DNA of 64,000 nucleotides from Serratia nevei (lineage in GTDB: Bacteria; Pseudomonadota; Gammaproteobacteria; Enterobacterales; Enterobacteriaceae), in contig NZ_JAMYWQ010000018.1 in assembly GCF_024160145.1 (NCBI RefSeq), forward strand, positions 36,216 through 100,215, given 5' to 3'. Below, piece by piece: positions 56,840 through 64,000 of the stretch (the stretch's first letter is position 1; every line of letters starts with the position of its first letter). The notes beneath the pieces were generated by a model. The model saw only the letters and a list, made by a program, of their open reading frames with translations. It was not told the origin of the DNA and ran no database searches. The position numbers were made by a program, and so were the translations under genes.

Positions 56840-57484
56840 TCAGCCGATGATCGCGATCCCCAGCCTTTCCAGCAGCTGCGCAGCCTGGTGGCTGTCCATT
56901 TTGACCCCCTGCAGATCGGTGGTACGCAAATCCAACTCGCCCAGTTCCGCGTTGCTCAAATCGCACTGGGTGACGTCGGCGGCGCGCCAATCGAAGCCGG
57001 AGAACTCACCGCCGGACAGATCGGAACCGCTGAAGCTGGCGCCGAGCACCTGCGCCCCGTGCCAGCGGTTTTCCCACAGCTCGCATTTCTCCAGCACTAC
57101 CTTGGCGAAGTTGGCGTAGCTCAGGTTGCTTTTGGTGATATAGGCGCTGCAAAACCAGGTGCGGCTGGTGATCATGTTCATAAAGCTGGTGCCGCGAAAA
57201 TCGGCGCCCTGCGCGCGGCATTCGCGGATCTCCAGCCCCAAAGCGCTGGCGTGGCGGAAGTCGGCCATCGACAGATCGCAGCTTCTGAAGCTGGCGTCTT
57301 TGAGTATCGCGCGGCTGAAATTGCCACCCTGTCGGCTGTCGCTATCGTAAAACTGGCAGCCGATAAACTCGGTGCCGGTCAGATCGGTGCCCGAAAAATC
57401 GCACAGCATAAAGCGGCCGTTTTCAATCTTCTCACCGGTAAAGCGGTTACGGTCGATCTTTTCACCCTTCAACATCAGACTCAT
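56840..57484 (-). CDS. qnr: Qnr pentapeptide-repeat protein (chromosomal, QnrB-like)
   Basis: A 214-residue pentapeptide-repeat protein with the QnrB layout: GEKIDRNRFTGEKIENG at the N-terminus, FIGCQFYDSDS loop A, SCDLSMADFRHASALG, SFMNMITSRTWFCSAYI and C-terminal QLLERLGIAIIG. Qnr proteins bind DNA gyrase and topoisomerase IV and lower susceptibility to quinolones. S. marcescens carries a chromosomal qnr close to qnrB, and this is consistent with it. A LexA box lies 10 bp upstream of the start. Confidence 0.93.
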   Translation of the reverse strand: MSLMLKGEKIDRNRFTGEKIENGRFMLCDFSGTDLTGTEFIGCQFYDSDSRQGGNFSRAILKDASFRSCDLSMADFRHASALGLEIRECRAQGADFRGTSFMNMITSRTWFCSAYITKSNLSYANFAKVVLEKCELWENRWHGAQVLGASFSGSDLSGGEFSGFDWRAADVTQCDLSNAELGELDLRTTDLQGVKMDSHQAAQLLERLGIAIIG

Positions 57485-57494
57485 CGCAGCGCAC

Positions 57495-57510
57495 CTGTTT
57501 ATTTATACAG
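57495..57510. promoter_or_regulatory. LexA (SOS) box upstream of qnr
   Basis: On the coding strand CTGTATAAATAAACAG fits CTG-N10-CAG and is close to the consensus CTGTATATATATACAG. It starts 10 bp upstream of the qnr start codon, as in SOS-controlled qnrB genes. Confidence 0.8.
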
Positions 57511-57528
57511 TCAGTGCGGCATTTAATC

Positions 57529-58623
57529 CTATTCCGGCCGGGTTGGCAACCGTCGCCGATCGGCGGGCCTCTGCGCTAACGCCACCCTGACGATGCTGAA
57601 CGTCCTGGTTCTCTCCGCCTGAGCAACGTCGGCAAACAAACGGGGGTAACGGGAGTTGACCACCCACACCTCGCCATCGCGCAGTGCGGCGCCGGTCGGC
57701 CCATCCAATTCCGGCGGCGTGGCGACCGCCGCGATATGCGCGCTGGCCCAGCCGTCGTTCGAGGAGAGCAGCGTCACGTCGCCGGACATGCTCCCCTTTG
57801 CACCCGGAAAAGACTGTACGATCACCAATTCATGGGCGTTTTTGAGCCGCAGCCCGTCCGGCCCTTTCAGCCGCTGCGGCAGCCTGATTTCACTTATCGC
57901 AGGCGCGTTATCCAGCGTCACCTTCCACAACAGCCCGCGGGTGTAGTCCGCCGCAATCAGATAGCCATCCGGGTGATACACGATGCCGTTGAGATAAGGC
58001 TGCGTGCCCTGCGCAGCGGCGGGTGCTGCGGCCGGCATCAAACGCGCTGAGCGCACCAGAATCGACACCTGGCGCGTTGCCCGCTCGATCTTGTAAATCT
58101 GCGGCTGGAAGCTGTCGGTCACGTAGATATTGCCCTGCGCGTCGAGTGCCAGATCGTTGGCTAACGTCGGGCCACGGCTTAACGATGAGAGATCGTACGT
58201 CTGCTGCAGCATGCCGGTATCGAGATTGAACTCCAGCACCTGCGCCACACGATTGCGCGTGCCGGGGGCAGAGCTGAGGGAGACGCCCACATCTTCGTTG
58301 CACACCAGCACCCGGTTGCGCTCGGCGTCCACCAGCATGCCGGAGGTGGTGATAAGCCCCTTACCGGTGGAAAACCGCCGATAGCGGCCATCCGGGTAGA
58401 CCAGACCAAGCTGCCCACCGCGCAGGGAGGAGACCAGGAACGCACCGGCGCGCGGGTTCCAGGCGATGCCCTCAGGATAAGCGCCGGCGGCATCCGGCGA
58501 GAATTCGATGCGCTGCGCGGCCTGCGCCTGCATGACGCCGCTGAGAAACAGCGCGACGCCGGCCAAGCGGGTGACGCACCGGCGGCGCTGTAATAAGAAA
58601 GAAAAGAGGCTGAAGCGGAACAT
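57529..58623 (-). CDS. Exported SMP-30/gluconolactonase-like beta-propeller protein
   Basis: A 364-residue protein with an N-terminal signal (hydrophobic RLAGVALFLSGVMQAQA near residues 20-37) and six-bladed propeller repeats: PEGIAWNPRAGAF, GMLVDAERNRVLVCNED, ANDLALDAQGNIYVTDS, LNGIVYHPDGYLIAAD and GPDGLRLKNAHELV. The Asn/Asp metal-site pattern of SMP-30 lactonases is partly seen (ANDLALD, LNGIVYH). Substrate unknown. ATG 58623 has aggg eight nt upstream; 58629 is an alternative. Confidence 0.78.
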   Translation of the reverse strand: MFRFSLFSFLLQRRRCVTRLAGVALFLSGVMQAQAAQRIEFSPDAAGAYPEGIAWNPRAGAFLVSSLRGGQLGLVYPDGRYRRFSTGKGLITTSGMLVDAERNRVLVCNEDVGVSLSSAPGTRNRVAQVLEFNLDTGMLQQTYDLSSLSRGPTLANDLALDAQGNIYVTDSFQPQIYKIERATRQVSILVRSARLMPAAAPAAAQGTQPYLNGIVYHPDGYLIAADYTRGLLWKVTLDNAPAISEIRLPQRLKGPDGLRLKNAHELVIVQSFPGAKGSMSGDVTLLSSNDGWASAHIAAVATPPELDGPTGAALRDGEVWVVNSRYPRLFADVAQAERTRTFSIVRVALAQRPADRRRLPTRPE

Positions 58624-58731
58624 GAGCATGACCCTGATAAGGACTCGGATCGCTAGAGTAGGATCGCGTCGCTCACGGCACCAGCCGGGAAAAAGGCAAT
58701 GCGCCACTAAAAAAATCGCAGCAATCAGCGC

Positions 58732-58758
58732 AAAAAAAACCGCCCGGTGCGGGCGGTT
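58732..58758 (-). terminator. Terminator of the small gene at 58776
   Basis: On the minus strand CCGCCCG-cac-CGGGCGG is followed by eight T. It lies in the region upstream of the propeller gene, separating the two. Confidence 0.88.
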
Positions 58759-58775
58759 GAGGTGACGGCGTACCG

Positions 58776-58985
58776 TTACTTCAGAGCTTCCTGAATGGCG
58801 TCGGCCATCGGGCCGATGTGCTTTTCGGCCGCCTTCAGCTGGAAGTCTACGCCGTTGCCGTCGTTGGTATCCGACAGCGTGGCCTTGATCAACTCCAGCG
58901 CCGCCTGCACCGCCACCAGCCGCTTGTGCTGTTCGTCCGTGACCGGTTTGGCGCCCATATTGGCCGGATAGTAATGTTCTAACAT
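58776..58985 (-). CDS. Small hypothetical protein, 69 residues
   Basis: Soluble helical 69-residue protein with a strong ribosome site (aaggagagcgcg) before ATG 58985 and its own terminator. The sequence (MLEHYYPANMGAKPVTDEQ, ending in ADAIQEALK) was not recognised as a named family. Good signals at both ends support a real gene. Confidence 0.7.
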   Translation of the reverse strand: MLEHYYPANMGAKPVTDEQHKRLVAVQAALELIKATLSDTNDGNGVDFQLKAAEKHIGPMADAIQEALK

Positions 58986-59126
58986 CGCGCTCTCCTTTTG
59001 ATGACGTTAACCTCTAACCTACCAGAAAACCGTGCATTTACTAAGGAAACCAGACCCTGCGCGGCCGGATGACGATAAATTGCACTATACTGGGCAAACA
59101 CTCCCCCCTGTCACAGGATCATCGCC

Positions 59127-59477
59127 ATGTCATTTCAGGGAAGCTGCCACTGCGGCGCCGTCACCTTCACCGTAGACGCCGAACTGCCCACCGAAGCCCT
59201 CAGCTGCAACTGCTCTATCTGCCGCCGCAAAGGGCTGTTGCTGTCCTTCTTTCCCATCAGCGCGTTTACGCTCAACAGCGGCCAAGACCGGCTCAGCACC
59301 TACACCTTCAATCAGCACAAGATCCGCCATCAGTTCTGTCGAGTCTGCGGTGCCCAGCCCTTCGCCTACGGCACCGCGCCAGACGGCGCCGCGATGTGCG
59401 CCATCAACCTGCGCTGCGTCCCCGCCGTGCAGATTGACGCGTTGACGATCCAGACATATGACGGTGCCGCCGCCTGA
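59127..59477 (+). CDS. GFA-family zinc protein
   Basis: A 116-residue protein with the three cysteine clusters of the GFA (glutathione-dependent formaldehyde-activating) fold: GSCHCGAV, CNCSICRRKG and FCRVCGAQP. These bind two zinc ions. Many family members have no proven link to formaldehyde, so the activity is not claimed. It is convergent with the DUF2000 gene, 4 bp apart. Confidence 0.88.
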   Translation: MSFQGSCHCGAVTFTVDAELPTEALSCNCSICRRKGLLLSFFPISAFTLNSGQDRLSTYTFNQHKIRHQFCRVCGAQPFAYGTAPDGAAMCAINLRCVPAVQIDALTIQTYDGAAA

Positions 59478-59481
59478 GCGA

Positions 59482-59898
59482 TTAGCGGTAAACGGAGATC
59501 TTTTTGGTCAACGGCTTAAGCTGTTCGGCGTCGCCGTACAGCGCCACCGCCACGAAATCCAGCTGCTCGTAAGGGGTGTTGGCGGTGTCGGCGATCTGCT
59601 GTTCGGCGGAGTGCGACAGCATGGTGGTGGTGAAGAAGTTGGACAGCACGCCCTCTTCCTTGCACTTCAGAATCAGGTTGCCGAGCTGGCTGCTGTTCTT
59701 GGCCTGCAGGATCACGATCGGATAGTGGCTCATGTTGGCGCTGACGCCGTCGAGGCTGCTCGGATAGTGGTGAAATTCGCGCTGCTCGATCAGATCGGTG
59801 ATGCCCGCCGTCAGATGGCAGGAAGCGTTAAACAGCGTGGCCGGTTCGTGATTGCGGTTGAGGATGATATAAAACTTTTTCTCGTTATCGCTGTACAT
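59482..59898 (-). CDS. DUF2000-family protein
   Basis: A 138-residue protein starting MYSDNEKKFYIILNRNHEPATLFNA (residues 1-25) and containing HLTAGITDL and PIVILQAKN, the pattern of DUF2000 (a PTH2-like fold of unknown function). Start ATG 59898 follows aaggagaag; a longer frame adds 15 unrelated residues. Cytoplasmic; no partner genes suggested. Confidence 0.8.
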   Translation of the reverse strand: MYSDNEKKFYIILNRNHEPATLFNASCHLTAGITDLIEQREFHHYPSSLDGVSANMSHYPIVILQAKNSSQLGNLILKCKEEGVLSNFFTTTMLSHSAEQQIADTANTPYEQLDFVAVALYGDAEQLKPLTKKISVYR

Positions 59899-60095
59899 AC
59901 TCTTCTCCTTGAATAGGCAGCCAGTTTTACCCAACCGGCGCACGGTTTCAAGGCGCGATAAGGGACGGCGCCATCACCCCAAGCCCGCAATAAAGCACGA
60001 AATGGCGAGTTTCACCGCATGATAGCGCAGCATTTGAACGACCTCTGTCGCAGCGAAGGCTCATAGTGATGGCGTTACCGCCACCGGAGAGAGTG

Positions 60096-61313
60096 ATGAC
60101 CGCGATTAAACCGGACGCCATCGACCGCGTTCTTCCCGCCGCCACGCCCTGGCTAGCCGTACTCAACGTGCTGTTCGCCGGCATTGCCGCAGCGCTGCAC
60201 GTGGGCAAAGCCACCATCGCGCTGCCGGCGCTGCAGGCCGAGTTCGGCCGTTCACTCGAAGCGCTGAGCTGGGTTATTTCGGCCTTTCCCTTTGTCGGGG
60301 TGTTCGGCGGCATCGCCGCCGGGCTGCTGGTGCGCCGCTGGGGCGACCGGCGCCTGTTGGCGCTCGGGCTGCTGATCGTCAGCGCCGCCAGCTTCACCGG
60401 CGCCACGCTGCACGACTTCAACGGATTGATCGTCAGCCGTTTTGTCGAGGGGATCGGCTTCGTGATCGTGGTGGTTGCCGCCCCGGCGGTGCTGAACCGC
60501 ATTGTCGCCCCGGCGCAGCGCAGCCTGGTGTTCGGCATCTGGAGCACCTTTATGCCGGCAGGCATCGCCATTTCACTGTTTTTCGGCCCGCATCTGGCCG
60601 ACTGGCAACGGAACTGGCAGGCCGGCGCGGCGCTGACGCTGCTGGCCGCCCTGCTGCTGCCGCTGACCACCTCCCGCCGGGCCGCCGAGGCGCACGTTCC
60701 GCCGCTGCAGCTGCGGCAAGCGCTCGGCACCCTGCTGCGGGCGCGCCGGCCGCTGTGGCTGGCTCTGATGTTCACCACCTACAACCTGCAATTTTTCTCG
60801 GTGATGACCTTTCTGCCGATCTTCCTGATGCAGCGCCTCGGCCTGTCGCTGGCGGCCGCCGGCGGCATCAGCGCGGCGGCGGTGGCGGCGAACATCATCG
60901 GCAACCTCGCCGCCGGGTTCTTGCTGTCGCGCGGCCTGCGCGCCGGTAGCCTGCTCGCGGCCACCAGCCTGGTCATCGGCCTCTTCGGCGTCGGCATTTT
61001 CCTGCCGATGACGCCCAACGGCCTGCTGATCCCGCTGTGCTTCCTGTTCTGCGCCATCGCCGGCATACTGCCCGCCACTATTCTGGCCGCCACGCCGGCG
61101 GCGACGCCGGAACCAACGCTGCTGCCGCTGAGCCTGGGGCTGGTGATGCAGGGGAACTATCTCGGCCAGGTGATCGGCCCGGTCGCGCTGAGCGCCATCG
61201 TGGCCGCGGCCGGTTGGGCGGCCCCGGCCTGGCTGGTGCTGACGGCGGCGGTGTCAGGGGCGCTGTTGGCACTGGCTTTTCGCAGCCGGCGGCGAGCACG
61301 GCTCACAAAATGA
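60096..61313 (+). CDS. MFS transporter
   Basis: Major facilitator of 405 residues with twelve predicted helices. Loop 2-3 reads GLLVRRWGDRRLLALG, and SWVISAFPFVGVFGGIAAGL forms helix 2. The RFVEGIGFVIVVVAAPAVLNR stretch (helix 4-5, residues ~112-132) recalls CynX or sugar-efflux-type carriers but no substrate can be assigned. ATG 60096 follows ggagagagtg; an upstream in-frame ATG at 60066 lacks a site. Confidence 0.82.
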   Translation: MTAIKPDAIDRVLPAATPWLAVLNVLFAGIAAALHVGKATIALPALQAEFGRSLEALSWVISAFPFVGVFGGIAAGLLVRRWGDRRLLALGLLIVSAASFTGATLHDFNGLIVSRFVEGIGFVIVVVAAPAVLNRIVAPAQRSLVFGIWSTFMPAGIAISLFFGPHLADWQRNWQAGAALTLLAALLLPLTTSRRAAEAHVPPLQLRQALGTLLRARRPLWLALMFTTYNLQFFSVMTFLPIFLMQRLGLSLAAAGGISAAAVAANIIGNLAAGFLLSRGLRAGSLLAATSLVIGLFGVGIFLPMTPNGLLIPLCFLFCAIAGILPATILAATPAATPEPTLLPLSLGLVMQGNYLGQVIGPVALSAIVAAAGWAAPAWLVLTAAVSGALLALAFRSRRRARLTK

Positions 61314-61518
61314 AACATAATCGATAAATTTTGTTAATTATTTAGCCCTCTTTCTTTTCTTGTGCCGCCGCCTGCTCCCCCCTGCGGCGCCTCCTCATTC
61401 CCTTAACAACATTGTGGAGTACGCCGTTAAAAATCCCCTACCGGTTAAATAAAGGTGATGATAGTGTTGTTTTCATTCAGTTCATCTATGCTGAAAATTC
61501 ATCTTTTGAGGGACGACT

Positions 61519-62634
61519 ATGATGTCTAAAGGCATTTCCAAAGGATTCTTTATTCTGATCCTGTTTATCGTCACCGCCGCTTTTCTCGACGTGCTGGGGC
61601 CTTACTACTCCTCGGTGCTGTGGGCGATTATTCTGGCGGTGATTTTTCATCCGGTGAAAAAGAAGCTGAAGCAGTACGTCGGCGAGCGCAACGGCGTGGT
61701 GTCGCTGCTGACGGTGGCGTTGATCTGCCTGATCGTGTTCACGCCGTTGGCGATCATCGCCTCGTCGCTGGCGATGGAATTCAACGTGATCTACACCAAG
61801 CTGCAGACCAACAACAGCCAGTTGCCGACCATGCTGGCGGACTTTATGCGCCACCTGCCCGGCTGGGCGCAGCGCTTCCTGGCGGAGCATAACCTCAACA
61901 GCGCCGCCGAGATCCAAAAGCAGCTTTCCGAAGTGGCGCTCAAGGGCGGGCAATACCTGGCGGGCAGCGTCTTCCTGATCGGCAAGGGCACCTTCAACTT
62001 CGTCGTCGGCTTCGGCGTGATGCTCTACCTGCTGTTCTTCCTGCTGAAAGACGGCCCCTATCTGGTGAACCTGGCGCTCGAAGCGCTGCCGCTCTCCCAG
62101 CACGTGAAGCACCACCTGTTCGTGAAGTTTGCCGCCGTCTCCCGCGCCACCGTCAAGGGCACGGTGGTGGTCGCCGTGGTGCAAGGCGCGCTCGGCGGGC
62201 TGGCGTTTTACTTTACCGGCATCGACGGCAGCCTGCTGTGGGGCGCGCTGATGGCGTTCCTGTCGATCATCCCGGCCGTGGGCTCCGCCATCATCTGGGT
62301 GCCGGCGGTGATCTACTTCTTCGCCACCGGCATGCTGTGGAAAGCCATTTTCCTGGTGGTGTTCTTCGTGGTGGTGATCGGCCTGGTGGACAACATCCTG
62401 CGCCCGCTGCTGGTGGGCAAAGACACCAAAATGCCGGACTACCTGATCCTGATTTCCACCCTGGGCGGCATGGAGATCTACGGCATCAACGGCTTCGTCA
62501 TCGGCCCTTTGATCGCCGCGCTGTTCATCGCCTGCTGGAACATCCTGTCCGGCCGCGACAGCGAGGAGAACATTGAAGAGATCGACGAAGAATTCATCGA
62601 GGAAGGCAAAAACCACCCCGACGCGGCGGAGTAA
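61519..62634 (+). CDS. AI-2E family transporter (TqsA/PerM-like)
   Basis: A 371-residue membrane protein of the AI-2E transporter superfamily: paired N-terminal helices, a soluble middle region (about 75-145), and the family-typical GLAFYFTGIDGSLLWGALM and VDNILRPLLVGKD segments, then GGMEIYGINGFVIGPLIAAL. Family members include autoinducer exporters and Na+/H+ antiporters. The C-terminal 25 residues are very acidic (EENIEEIDEEFIEE). ATG 61519 follows gagggacgact. A strong terminator follows. Confidence 0.85.
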   Translation: MMSKGISKGFFILILFIVTAAFLDVLGPYYSSVLWAIILAVIFHPVKKKLKQYVGERNGVVSLLTVALICLIVFTPLAIIASSLAMEFNVIYTKLQTNNSQLPTMLADFMRHLPGWAQRFLAEHNLNSAAEIQKQLSEVALKGGQYLAGSVFLIGKGTFNFVVGFGVMLYLLFFLLKDGPYLVNLALEALPLSQHVKHHLFVKFAAVSRATVKGTVVVAVVQGALGGLAFYFTGIDGSLLWGALMAFLSIIPAVGSAIIWVPAVIYFFATGMLWKAIFLVVFFVVVIGLVDNILRPLLVGKDTKMPDYLILISTLGGMEIYGINGFVIGPLIAALFIACWNILSGRDSEENIEEIDEEFIEEGKNHPDAAE

Positions 62635-62655
62635 CCCTCCCGCAGCGAATCACTC

Positions 62656-62680
62656 AGGGGCCCGATTGGGCCCCTTTTTT
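62656..62680 (+). terminator. Rho-independent terminator after the AI-2E family gene
   Basis: Stem AGGGGCCC / GGGCCCCT with loop gatt and six T. Confidence 0.92.
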
Positions 62681-62694
62681 GTTTGTGATGCGTA

Positions 62695-63114
62695 TCAGCG
62701 CACCGGAATGAAAAAGACCTGCTCCGGGTCGCCGTCATCGAGATTGTCAATCTGGCCGCTGGCGACAAACCCGGCATTCAGCAGCAGCCGCTGCATCGGC
62801 AGGTTGGAGCAATTGGCGGAGGTGAACAGCTTCGGGTGCCGGCAGAGGGATTTCAACGCCGCAATCAGCGCCTGCCCGACGCCCCGGCGGCGATAGCGCT
62901 CGCCGACCATCAGCATCTCGATAAAGCCGCAGCCGAAGAAGTGGTAGTGCAGCACGCCATAGCCCATCAGCACGCCCTGTTCCTCGGCAAGATAACAGCT
63001 GCCCTGTCCGCACCAGGCGCGGATCTGCGCCGCGCGCTGTGGCTCGTTCCGGGCAACGCTGTCGAGGGCGATCAGGATTGCGGCATCGGTTTCAGTGGCA
63101 AGGCGAACAGGCAT
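62695..63114 (-). CDS. GNAT-family N-acetyltransferase
   Basis: A 139-residue acetyltransferase with the acetyl-CoA motif RYRRRGVGQAL (Q/RxxGxG/A type) near residue 75 and the C-terminal NLPMQRLLLNAGF motif B. Substrate unknown. A methionine start at 63114 gives a compact GNAT fold. Confidence 0.88.
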   Translation of the reverse strand: MPVRLATETDAAILIALDSVARNEPQRAAQIRAWCGQGSCYLAEEQGVLMGYGVLHYHFFGCGFIEMLMVGERYRRRGVGQALIAALKSLCRHPKLFTSANCSNLPMQRLLLNAGFVASGQIDNLDDGDPEQVFFIPVR

Positions 63115-63242
63115 GTTTTAGCCCCTTGTGGCGATAAGGCAGGGATGGTTTTTTGGCAAAACCAAACGCGCGCAGGCTGCATGGATCTGCGGCCTGTGAC
63201 TTCTGTTTAATTGTTTAGCCCCCCGGTTGCCGCCCTTTATTT

Positions 63243-63686
63243 TCACTGCGGGCGAAATTCCAACGTGATAATTTGGAACGCCTTATGGACCTCTTCCGTT
63301 GGTGGCTTAGGAAAGCGAGAATCGGCAATTGCCTGCGTGGCGGCACGGCAAAGATCCGGATCGCCACCTTCTGTTCGAACATTGATTGGCAGGCCGTCCG
63401 GCGCCGACGTAATGCGCAAGGTACAACGCTTGCCTGAGTAGGCTTCGGCGTCTTTAAAATGGCGTTGGATCTCAGCTTGCACCTGAGCCAGGTAATGTAC
63501 TATCTCTTTTCCCGGCGCAGGCGTCTTTTGGTCGCCAAGGTTGGCGAAAAGATCATCGACCTCTTTATTCACCGGATCGTTTTGGCTGGGGGCAGTGTGC
63601 TTGGCACACCCCGTTAACGTCAGCGCGGTCATCGCCGCCAATAGTATGGCGATGCCGGCTTTGTAGCCTGAATGCGTTATTTTCAT
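63243..63686 (-). CDS. Lipoprotein with TolA C-terminal (domain III-like) domain
   Basis: A 147-residue protein with a lipoprotein signal ending LTGC (lipobox, cysteine near residue 26), a short linker and a C-terminal domain close to TolA domain III. Matches to TolA include YSGKRCTLRI, SAPDGLPINV, EGGDPDLCRAA and PKPPTEEVHKAF, with both cysteines kept. TolA III is the part that contacts TolB, colicins and filamentous phage coat proteins. The long helical TolA domain II and the membrane anchor are absent, so this is not TolA itself. ATG 63686 follows acaggg. Confidence 0.88.
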   Translation of the reverse strand: MKITHSGYKAGIAILLAAMTALTLTGCAKHTAPSQNDPVNKEVDDLFANLGDQKTPAPGKEIVHYLAQVQAEIQRHFKDAEAYSGKRCTLRITSAPDGLPINVRTEGGDPDLCRAATQAIADSRFPKPPTEEVHKAFQIITLEFRPQ

Positions 63687-63952
63687 ATCCCTGTCCTTAT
63701 GGATGATTATCAGCCGAATCAACGTTGTATTCGAAAAGATCCCCGGTGAATACTTATACAGAATTAACGCCAAACCACCAATGACATCAAGCACTGGCAC
63801 ACGGAAAATCGTGAGTAGATGATGATATGAAACCCTAACCCCCTCACCGGGCCGTACGCCTGAGACCCCTGACTGATCTCTTCCCTTTGTTCAGTACCGG
63901 CGTAAAGTAGAGTTTTCGGCCTTTCTTCTCCTGAAAAAAGAGGTCATCTGAT

Positions 63953-64000
63953 ATGAAAAAGACCCGTTATACCGAAGAACAGATCGCGTTTGCCCTGAAA
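63953..64000 (+). mobile_element. Start of IS3-type transposase orfA (truncated by window end)
   Basis: The last 48 bases encode MKKTRYTEEQIAFALK, the N-terminal start of an IS3-family OrfA helix-turn-helix. It has a site aagaggtcatctgat upstream. The left end of the element should lie in about 63830-63950, but the terminal repeat cannot be fixed because the right end is outside. Confidence 0.75.

Overview
The window looks like chromosomal DNA of a Serratia species close to S. marcescens. It is GC-rich with strong enterobacterial codon bias. It carries a conserved block seen in Enterobacterales (prc-proQ-msrC, letA-letB-rsmF, yebV). It also carries genes typical of S. marcescens: a serralysin-family RTX metalloprotease, a chromosomal QnrB-like protein of 214 residues, and a 251-residue meso-2,3-butanediol dehydrogenase. 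Nothing here looks like a plasmid or prophage. The species call rests on recognised protein families and was not checked by a search.

Layout. 1-5.7 kb: an operon joining a FecBCD-type ABC importer (binding protein truncated by the window edge) to a nicotianamine-synthase-like enzyme, an opine metallophore dehydrogenase and an EamA exporter, so probably synthesis, export and recapture of an opine metallophore. 5.8-14.8 kb: housekeeping block (Prc protease, ProQ RNA chaperone, MsrC, LetAB lipid-transport tunnel, RsmF). 15-21.7 kb: a Csu-type archaic chaperone-usher pilus cluster sitting between rsmF and yebV, with a recent duplication of its first subunit gene. 21.8-24.1 kb: yebV and several small genes. 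24.2-27.3 kb: serralysin-family protease and a 2-hydroxycarboxylate transporter. 27.7-30.8 kb: pckA, then a divergent TetR / PhlG-like hydrolase pair around an inverted-repeat operator. 30.9-36.1 kb: an MHS-family transporter, then sucrose utilisation (cscB, cscA, cscR) with twin LacI-type operators.

36.2-41.3 kb: histidine utilisation. HutF and the deformylase HutG make up the two-step formiminoglutamate route, with HutI, HutD and the repressor HutC; hutU and hutH are not here. 41.5-46.8 kb: a D-aminopeptidase-like S12 enzyme, periplasmic chorismate mutase, Tsx channel and YddG exporter. 46.9-54.3 kb: the Puu putrescine pathway (puuP, puuA divergent from puuD, puuR, puuC, puuB) without puuE. 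54.4-63.7 kb: butanediol dehydrogenase, universal stress protein, YcaC-like hydrolase, Qnr with a LexA box, an SMP-30-like protein, a GFA-type protein, a DUF2000 protein, an MFS transporter, an AI-2E-family membrane protein, a GNAT acetyltransferase, and a lipoprotein carrying a TolA C-terminal domain. The last bases are the start of an IS3-type transposase gene.

The strongest leads for new biology are: the opine-metallophore/FecBCD combination; the duplicated pilin genes whose leaders carry inverted repeats with compensating base changes; the TetR/PhlG-like pair; the orphan TolA-domain lipoprotein; the perfect palindrome that contains the likely proQ -10 element; and a 35-residue membrane microprotein whose stop overlaps that of a convergent small gene.
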